A stretch of 64,000 nt of DNA, taken from Caenorhabditis remanei (Eukaryota > Nematoda > Chromadorea > Rhabditida > Rhabditidae). The notes under the pieces are model-generated. The model was given only the letters and a program-made list of their open reading frames with translations, searched no databases and was not told the DNA's origin. This document shows, in pieces, positions 57,134 through 64,000 of the stretch (within the stretch, counting starts at the first letter, position 1; every line of letters begins with the position of its first letter). The DNA is taken from NCBI RefSeq assembly GCF_010183535.1, contig NC_071329.1, forward strand, positions 2,976,001 through 3,040,000, written 5' to 3'. The position numbers were made by a program, and so were the translations under genes.

Positions 57134-57245
57134 GTATTGTCGAAATAAAAAAATTGATACCCGGTGTTTGCGGACTTAATGCAAAATTATTAAAATTAGC
57201 ATTAAGTCCGCAAACACCGGGTATCACTTTTTTTATTTCGACAAT
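57134..57245. repeat. 112-bp hairpin with ATTGTCGAAATAAAAAA ends
   Basis: Arms ATTGTCGAAATAAAAAAATT and TTTTTTTATTTCGACAAT, inner GGTGTTTGCGGACTTAATGC and its inverse. Related to 28276-28412. It lies 90 bp beyond the stop codon of the BTB gene. Confidence 0.9.
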
Positions 57246-57334
57246 ATAACAGAACAAGAAATTTATTTCTCTATCAAACTTTTGTACAATTTTTATCGAT
57301 AAAAAGAAGCAAGAAATAAAACGGTGAGATTTAG

Positions 57335-60300
57335 TTAAGACCAAATGAAATCCTTGATACGTTCGTACACTTTCGACTTAGTCGCATCCGATAACTTTTT
57401 ATATTCCTCCGATTTCTTCAATTTTTTCGCGTCTTCTACTGTATTTATTTTACGAACACACTTCTCGAGAAGTTTCGACATTCCATATTCGTCAGCCAAC
57501 TGCATCATCTTTTCATTTTCGATTAATGAATTATTGCTAATTAGATAAAGTTGTTCTGTGACTTTTATGACGAATGGAACCAGAAAACGGCGACCCATTT
57601 CCAGAAGTTTCTCGACAGTTCTGTCAGTTGGGAATACTGGATTCGGATAGAAAGTGCTGAGAAGTAGTGCGAAATCTTCGTAAGAAACATCTCCAATCGG
57701 AATTTCATCCATTTGTCCTTCTTTGAAATTCGATGAGAACAGTGCGCGGAAGTATTCGGAGTGGTACGACAGAAACTGAAAAATAGAAAATTTTTTCGAT
57801 ATTTTACGAGAAAATGAACCATACTTGCAAACCGGGCGAGCCGACACGGCCCGGCCCGTAACTTCCGTCAAAATGAATATTATGAGCTGAAAAATATACC
57901 AAAATGTAGATCTCGACGAGTTCTACGCCCGTGACGTACTACGGGCCGGATGGCTATTCGTTAATATGTCTTTATCCATGAAACTACGGAAAAACTAACT
58001 AAACGGAAGTTATACGTGGAAAAAAATAACCTGAAATGTTTGCCTTGACTTGTACGTCGATTTCGTCAATTTTTCGCTGCATTAGTTGAAGGAAAAAAGA
58101 TTTTTTCGGTTCTGTAACAATATTTCGAACGAATAACAGAGTAAATGTACGAAAAGTCGTAGATCTCGACGAGTTCTATGTCCGTGACCTACTACGGGCC
58201 GGATGGCTATTCGTTAATGTTCCGCGTGCCGGGCTAGATTGGCTTTTTTGGCCATTTGCGCGTTTTTTGGCACTTTTTCCCGGCCCGCGGCACATTGACG
58301 AATAGCCATCCGGCCCGTAGTAGGACACGGACATAGAACTTGCTGAGATCTACATTTTGGTATCACTAGCTCAGGTAAATCAATATTAATCTAATTAGGT
58401 TTGGGTGTAATCTAATCCTAATCTAATTAGATTAGTGCAATTCCGTGACGCAAACTGCGAGCGCGCTAGCTGCTGGGGCATTTATTTCTCATTATTTTTT
58501 TTTCTCGTTTTTTTGTATATTATGTAAATATAGATTTTCATGTTTTTTACAATTTTATATTTAATTAGTTTTCAGAACCCTTTCGTACTTTATTATTGTT
58601 TTTATTTTCTTTTTCAATTTTCAGTTAATCTACAGTAGGCACGATGGAAAGCCGACTATCAATCAAAAGAGTACGAACGACGGCGAGACAAATTTTTGAT
58701 AGAATCGGGAAAAAGAAGAAAAAAGAAGAAGAAATGCAATGGAAAAATCAATGGAAAACATGTGTTGAATGTTCAAAGTTCGATAGTTCGAGGAGAATGT
58801 ACTACGTCACCAATGGGTCACGGAATTTTGAAAGAACGATTGTTAAACGAGTTGACGCCTGGAGAAGTAAAAGTTCACTTCCAATGCGGCTTTGATGGTA
58901 TCAAGCTACATATGAAAGGAAGGTAAGCAAAACGTGTATACACTTGAAACATAATTTACGAATTATATTCTCAAAGGAAAGAAGCAATTGTAGAAACTCC
59001 GAAAACACGGAAACCAGTGAAAGAAATTGAGAAAAAGGTGTACTTCCGCCGAAGGCCTCTCAGTAAAGTTGTACTATCTCCGACGGATGTTCTTCAAGAA
59101 CAGCAGCAAGATGATGAAATTATATTCGATTCATCGGAGTTTGACGACCGAGAAGAAGGAGAAAGCAGTCAGTTTCAACTCGAGTCGATCGACAATTGCC
59201 CATCAGATTCCAGAAATGGCGCAAAAAAAGTATGCATTTGTATAATTACGCCAATCTCGGATTGTTTTCAGTTCCGAGGAATCGACCCCGTACGTGTCGG
59301 ATACGACAGTTACCACATGCCACAAGAGCAAATGTCATCGTTCAGAGTAAGAAATGCCAACATACCAAAAGTTTCTACATCAACATTTCAGAAATCTCTT
59401 GGGGACTCTACATTGCCTCGTCTCTCTTTCGATTTCAGCACTATCGATCAAATGATTTCAGAAGGATCATCAGTTGATCCACAATCGGTTCTTTTTGCGA
59501 TAAGAGGGATGATGACAATTGTGAGTTGATACCCGATATTTACGTCTACACTTATTGATTTTCAGGCTGAAGTACAGAATGAAAAGCTCATCCCAAAAAA
59601 ACCGATGGACCACACGGTACGGCCTTGAACAAAACATTAGTCAACATAATTCCGGTTTTTATAGAAACAAGTCACTGCCACTTTGGATCCCCGATCTTTT
59701 CTAGATCATCAAGTAATCGAAGTGGAAACTCTCGACGGAAAAGGTGACATTCAATATCTAAATTGTTGGAAACATCTGATAAATTCAGAATTGATCAACG
59801 TAAACGAGACGCTCTCCTTTGTTTCTCCACAGTCCGGTACACTTAAATCTGTTCTTCAGTCAGTAGCTAATCTCTGGGTCAATGCGGTATTTTTTTTATA
59901 TCAAAACGTTCAATGTTTATACCCCCTTCATTTCAGATCATTCCAAAAAGCGAGAGACAAAGATACTCTACATCAGATAAGCCAAAAGGAAATACTATCT
60001 CTCTCCCTACTCGATTTTTGAACGCACCCATCCGTATGTTTCTCATCTTATATTATCGTAACATATATATATGTTTACAGAACTGATATTCGATTCGGTT
60101 CAGCTGAATGTTCCTAAGGATTCGGCAGTTAAAATGGATATCTCTCTGTTCTTCAAAATGCACATCGGAAACTTATTGTAAGCGATACCTTCAATTTCCA
60201 CATTTAAATACAATAATTTTCAGTCATCACGCGAGAAATATTGCGAAAAATGGACCGAGAAAGAGGCATCATCAGGACTAGTTTCATTGTTAAGTTATTA

Positions 60301-61455
60301 AATTTTTCTTTTCCCATTTTCTGTTAATCGTGTTATTTTCTTTTTTTTCAATAAATCATCGTTGTTTTTAAATGCAACGTTTTTTTCAACCAGAAAATAA
60401 TTGGGAAGATTAGATTTCGCACTAACTTGGCTAGGTTACGCACAAATCTAATAAGGTTGCGCACTAATCTAATAAGGGCAAGATGTAACCTAACCTAACT
60501 GTGGCCAAACCTAATTAGATTAATATTGATTTACCTGAGATGCGTGCGCGTCGCGGCTCCTCTGCCAGTGATAAGCCGCGAAGCTCGTTTTTCTTCATTT
60601 TTTCTTGTTTAAAACCGACTTTTCGTACATTTACTCTGTTATTCGTTCGAAATATTGTTACAGAACCGAAAAAATCTTTTTTCCTTCAACTAATGCAGCG
60701 AAAAATTGACGAAATCAACGTACAAGTCAAGGCAAACATTTCAGGTTATTTTTTCCACGTATAACTTCCGTTTAGTTAGTTTTTCCGTAGTTTCATGGAT
60801 AAAGACATATTAACGAATAGCCATCCGGCCTGTAGTAGGTCACGGGCGTAGAACTCGTCGAGATCTACATTTTTGTATATTTTTCAGCTCATAATATTCA
60901 TTTTGACGGAAGTTACGGGCCGGCCCGATTTGCAAGTATGATTTTACGATAAAATGAACTGACCGCTTTGCTAACATGAAGCTTCTTCCCGTCGACAACC
61001 AGAATTGTATCATTTTGATCGGACGGTAGAAACATGTCATCGTATGATGGGATTTCGTAGTGAGGAGTGAGAGAGCACTCGAAGCTGACATCGTCACCAT
61101 ATTTTTGACCTTGAACTTGCTTTGTGATTTCATGATTATTTTCGGTCAGAGTCACATCGATCTTCGTTGCAGTGAACCAATTGTAAAATGACGAGACATA
61201 AATGTATCCAGTGATCTTATTAACTCCCTGGCTTTTGAGCGTATCCCAATTGAACTCCCATGTGAAATTAATTTTACAGGAATTGCCAACCGTACCGCTC
61301 CAAACACTATAAAATATATCTAATTCTAGTGTAATGTGTGGCAAATATTTTTTTGCTTACCATGTAATGCCATTTTTCGTACTTGTATCCAAAACACCTG
61401 CGGCAGTATTGACTTGATGATGGCCACTTTCGAACTCGATTGCTTCACCCATCAT
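57335..61455 (-). CDS. BTB/POZ-domain protein, probable cullin-3 adaptor type
   Basis: Exons 61361-61455, 60964-61306 and 57335-57775 join in phase to about 292 aa. Residues 30-125 form a beta-rich N-terminal domain (VWSGTVGNSCKINFTWEF, GYIYVSSFYNWF) of the type found in Caenorhabditis btb/bath proteins. It resembles MATH only loosely. The BTB domain follows (TILVVDGKKLHVSKA|FLSYHSEYFRALF, FKEGQMDEIPI), then a helical C-terminus (MMQLADEYGMSKLLEKC). BTB proteins of this kind commonly recruit substrates to CUL-3 ligases; that role is inferred. The intron splitting KA|FLS is 3188 bp because a composite TIR element is inserted; the donor is GTCAGT. Removing element and duplication would leave a 48-nt intron. 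Confidence 0.88.
57820..60940. mobile_element. 3.1-kb composite TIR element carrying a gene, in a BTB intron
   Basis: The ends CATACTTGCAAACC and TTTGCAAGTATG match the MITE family at 12683 and 51578. Outer inverted arms extend about 345 bp (57820-58166 with about 60620-60940), including ATTCGTTAATATGTCTTTAT and CGAATAACAGAGTAAATGTA with their inverses. A second, shorter family palindrome is nested at 58163-58367. Inside is an inner pair of inverted ends (58370-58402 CTCAGGTAAATCAATATTAA and 60507-60539 inverse), enclosing a plus-strand gene. The element is flanked by a 19-bp direct repeat with one mismatch (57801-57819, 60941-60959). Confidence 0.85.
58644..60281 (+). CDS. intron-rich unrecognised gene carried inside the composite element
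   Basis: Eight exons join in phase with good splice sites: 58977-59229, 59272-59346, 59392-59520, 59566-59616, 59665-59886, 59937-60033, 60081-60177, 60224-60281. They follow a first exon ending at 58922. AATAAA lies at 60350. The 327-codon portion shows a hydrophilic linker (EQQQDDEIIFDSSEFDD), SFDFSTIDQMISEG, LDPRSFLDHQVIEVET and a basic end (KNGPRKRHHQD). No transposase motif or known domain is recognised. The first exon is unclear: the ATG at 58644 opens a frame that does not join, while the frame that does join (ELTPGEVKVHFQCGFDGIKL) has its first ATG at 58813. A frameshift near the lysine run at 58715 or an unseen exon may explain this. It is antisense to its host BTB gene. Confidence 0.7.
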
Positions 61456-61878
61456 TTCTATAACTTTTCTGGAAGTTTACTCATTAGACGAATAGAAATC
61501 GGAAAAAGTTATCGTAATTTTTTTTAAACGGTTGAAAACGAATTGAAAGTTAGAAAATCTTGCGTTTCGCTGGAATTACTATTACAAAACAAAGTCAACG
61601 TTTATCACTGCTTCGCTTCTTGAACGAGAAAAGCAACGTCTGGTGTCTCCACTCTCTCGCGCGTGCAAATAGAGCGAAATCGCGTTGAAAACACTGAATA
61701 TTTTTTTGCTGAAATTGAAAAGGCTGTCGGCGACTAGAAAGACATAACATTTCTGAAAAAGATATGAATGGAAAGAGGGGATTTTTAGCTATCGTTTGTT
61801 ATTAAAATTTGTTATTACTCAATGAATTTTAAAAAAAGTTCAACATATTCATTTCAGAAGCATATCATCATCATCAAA
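61456..61878. other. upstream region of the BTB gene
   Basis: Promoter-side sequence for the BTB gene starting at 61455. Nothing specific is seen beyond AT-rich DNA; the 3' end of E2 begins at 61879. Confidence 0.45.
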
Positions 61879-62297
61879 TTATGGGCCAACACAGAATCCG
61901 ACAACACACAAATTTAATAGCGGGCAATCCAAATAGGCAAAACATTCTGGCCAACTCTTCTTCACTCTTCCACGGGGCTCTTCGACATAACGGACGCATT
62001 TTCCATTGATACAATTGTAGTTGTCTGGGCATTCCGGATGGCATTGGTCAGATTCTGGAGCAGAATCTGGAGCATCATCGCCAGCGAATTCCCTGACGAC
62101 ACGACATTGACCATAAACACAAGATTGGCCGGGAAGTGGGCAATCCAGGTGGTCGACACATTCCATGGACTCGAAGCCATGGACGGCGAGAACGAGAGGA
62201 ATCTGAAACATTGAGAGGGATTCTGAAGTCGTCGAGGAGAGGGGGAATTACGAGGGGGAAGAGGGGGAATTACCAAGAAGAAAACGATGAACTTCAT
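61879..62297 (-). CDS. secreted cysteine-module protein E2 (three modules)
   Basis: Exon 1 is 62274-62297 (MKFIVFFL) and exon 2 is 61879-62202; the intron is 71 nt (GTAATT...TTTCAG) and contains a short internal duplication (CCCTCTTCCCCCTCGTAATT region). The product is about 115 aa, with signal segment IPLVLAVHG. Modules: CVDHLDCPLPGQSCVYGQC, CHPECPDNYNCINGKC, CFAYLDCPLLNLCVVGFC. The linker REFAGDDAPDSAPESDQ is acidic. It is a close paralogue of E1 and retains the normal GT donor. TATA-like TATATAAAAG is about 65 bp upstream. Extracellular; function unknown. Confidence 0.85.
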
Positions 62298-62298
62298 A

Positions 62299-62612
62299 TC
62301 TCAGGAGAATATTCCAGAGAAGGAGTCGATGGTTTTCAGTGGGGAAAAGCCCGGTCTTTTATATGGTCGGTGATTCGATTAGGCACGATTTCCATGCGGG
62401 GGTGCTGGGAAATATTGGAAAAAATGGGTTTTTCTGAAATTTTCAGGAAACCGTCTCAAAAAACTATCCAGAAAAACTCATTTTTTCAAAATTTCCCACC
62501 GTCCCCCGCATGTGAATCGTGCCTAATCGAATCACCGACCCTATAAAAGTCCGGGCGGTTCCCCACTGAAACCCATCGCCTCCTTCTCTGGAATATTCTC
62601 CTGAGATATGAA
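62299..62612. promoter_or_regulatory. inverted pair of E-family promoters; the plus-strand copy is an orphan
   Basis: 62299-62445 is the promoter of E2 on the minus strand. 62465-62612 is an inverted copy facing right. It contains GACCCTATAAAAGTCC (TATA at 62541), CCCCACTGAAACCCATCG, GAATATTCTCCTGAGAT and a start ATGAAGT at 62608, after which homology to the gene stops. The orphan copy is closer to the E1 promoter than to that of E2. Confidence 0.85.
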
Positions 62613-63438
62613 GTATCCAGAAAAAAAAACAAAATCCAAAAATCACCTCCCGAAGACGCCCAAATCTAATTAGCTGAACTTGTTTTTGCTTCGAAATAAG
62701 GAGTATGCAGCAAAAATCTGGAATTTGAGAAAATTGAATAATCAGTGATTTAGGAGGGGGGGGGGCACGTCAGAAGAAAAAAAACATGACTAGTAAGTCA
62801 TTTTTCTTGAAAGTTTAAAGTATGTCTGTCTGTCTGTGTGTCTGTGTGTCCAGTTGTCCGGATATCCAAATTCCGGTAGTCTTAGTACCTATCATTGGGG
62901 GCTAATGTCCGGATGTCATGATATCAAGATTCCGGTAACCTGACTAATTAGAAGCCAATTTGATGGTGTGCCATTTTCCAAATAGTCAGTATGAACCTTT
63001 GTACATGATCATGATTCTGGAAAAATTTTGTTGTTTCTGTGTGTCTAGTTGTCCGGATGTCCGGATTCCTGTAATCTTCGAACCAGACTGGTTAGCCTAC
63101 TGTTCACTTCCTAAATTTCAGCCTTTCTTCAGTCAAGTCTCAAAGTTCACTATGTAGTTGTATAGTTGCTAATGATCTAAATAAAATCAATATCTTCTCA
63201 GGGGAATCCTTCAGTGATCTCTATGATATTAGCACTTTCCCCCTAGGGATCCTCCTTGTTATGTGTAGACGTCAAAAGGGGAGATAGGGAGCAATCAAAT
63301 CACTTTTATATAAATTACATGTTTTTGTTCGCTTATTCTTTGTTAGCCTAGACAGGACTAGTCTTTGGTCATTTAGTGTGTCCACAGAGAGTAAAGTGGA
63401 TATATAAGGAGAGGCGAACTTTTAATTATAGTTTTAAT
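62613..63438. other. gene-free interval
   Basis: Contains GTCTGTCTGTGTGTCC and TGTCCGGATGTCCGGATT units at 62820-63070 and a GTGGATATATAAGG TATA-like sequence near 63398 with no gene behind it. Confidence 0.45.
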
Positions 63439-63621
63439 CAGAGTTGCAAAATTCCGGGCCGGCCAAGAAAGCTCCGGCCCGGCCCGGCCCGGTCGGCACG
63501 GATTTGAAGTTTTGAACTTTATTCACTACAATTTTTTTCCAAACATTTCATTTTCTCAAAAAATTTCCAAATTTTTTAATTTTGATTTCGGCCCGTCTTG
63601 GCCCGCCCCGTTGCAAGTCTG
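63439..63621. mobile_element. 183-bp MITE with CAGASTTGCAA ends and 8-bp duplication
   Basis: Begins CAGAGTTGCAAAATTCCGGG and ends CCCGTTGCAAGTCTG. Exact flanking octamers GTTTTAAT are at 63431-63438 and 63622-63629. It is a diverged member of the CATACTTGCAA family. Confidence 0.88.
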
Positions 63622-63629
63622 GTTTTAAT

Positions 63630-64000
63630 GATAACTAGAAAATTCAAATCTTTCGGCTCAAATCTTTTTTTTTCTCAATGTCAAGTAACTACTGTTCCAA
63701 GTTCTCCGAAATTCAGAAATTTCGGTTTTCAGAAAATTAATTCCGTTTCACTGGAAAAGTTCTCAGGATTCTCAAACCACTTTTTTCATACTTACGAAAT
63801 CCCGGCCCGGATTCAAAAAATCTGCACAATTTTTTCACATTTTTTGACTTTTTTTGGAAAATTTCATAAAAAATAGTGAGAAATCCTGTGTACACTAGGC
63901 TTATAATCGAAATTTGAAAATAAAATCGAAAATTCTGAAAACCGGGCCAGTGGAAATTTTCAAATCGGCAGCCCGGCCCGTTTAACTTTATCCGTTTCAG
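63630..64000. other. gene-free right edge
   Basis: AT-rich with GGCCCGG pieces near 63800 and 63945-63980, probably another partial element of the same style running out of the window. No gene is supported. Confidence 0.4.

Overview
This window reads as nuclear DNA of a Caenorhabditis-type nematode. Many introns are about 40-50 nt long and end in TTTTCAG or similar, and splice acceptors sit just upstream of start codons, as expected for spliced-leader trans-splicing. Chemoreceptor families (Str and Sra types), small secreted cysteine-rich proteins, a BTB protein and an unmistakable glycogen synthase (gsy-1) are present, in a background crowded with fold-back repeats. The species cannot be named from sequence alone. 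All gene models below were spliced by eye from the sequence, checking that reading phase is preserved at each junction.

Layout. 1-8.3 kb: tandem array of five minus-strand paralogues of an unrecognised secreted family; the third is broken by an 804-bp solo LTR. 8.5-9.5 kb: secreted glycine/threonine-rich protein (-). 10.8-17.5 kb: four genes for small secreted proteins built from four-cysteine modules (three +, one -), flanking a Str-type receptor gene (-). 17.8-20.2 kb: a tRNA-Leu gene split in two by a 2.3-kb terminal-inverted-repeat (TIR) element. 20.7-25.6 kb: a 12-exon minus-strand gene for a secreted protein with the order Reeler, four EGF, ShKT and a nitrobindin-like barrel, with an intact tRNA-Leu(AAG) gene in one intron. 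25.7-29.6 kb: repeats only. 29.7-33.8 kb: a small secreted orphan (+) convergent with a five-exon Sra-type receptor (-). 34-40.7 kb: gene-free, dominated by short interspersed motifs and hairpins. 40.8-44.5 kb: two neighbouring minus-strand genes for small secreted or anchored basic, Ser/Lys-rich proteins. 44.5-48.6 kb: gene-free, with a 360-bp hairpin just upstream of gsy-1. 48.6-55.2 kb: gsy-1 (+), complete in five coding exons, 672 aa. 55.5-62.3 kb: two more cysteine-module genes (-) flanking a BTB-domain gene (-) whose second intron holds a 3.1-kb composite TIR element. That element carries a separate intron-rich plus-strand gene. 62.3-64 kb: an orphan inverted promoter copy and repeats.

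How the parts relate. No operon or multi-gene pathway is evident. The window is an accessory arm-like region, where secreted and chemosensory families expand by local duplication and mobile DNA inserts into genes, alongside one conserved metabolic gene. The most unusual items are the Reeler-EGF-ShKT-nitrobindin protein, the gene-carrying composite element inside the BTB intron, the split tRNA gene, and the six-member cysteine-module family with a conserved first intron.
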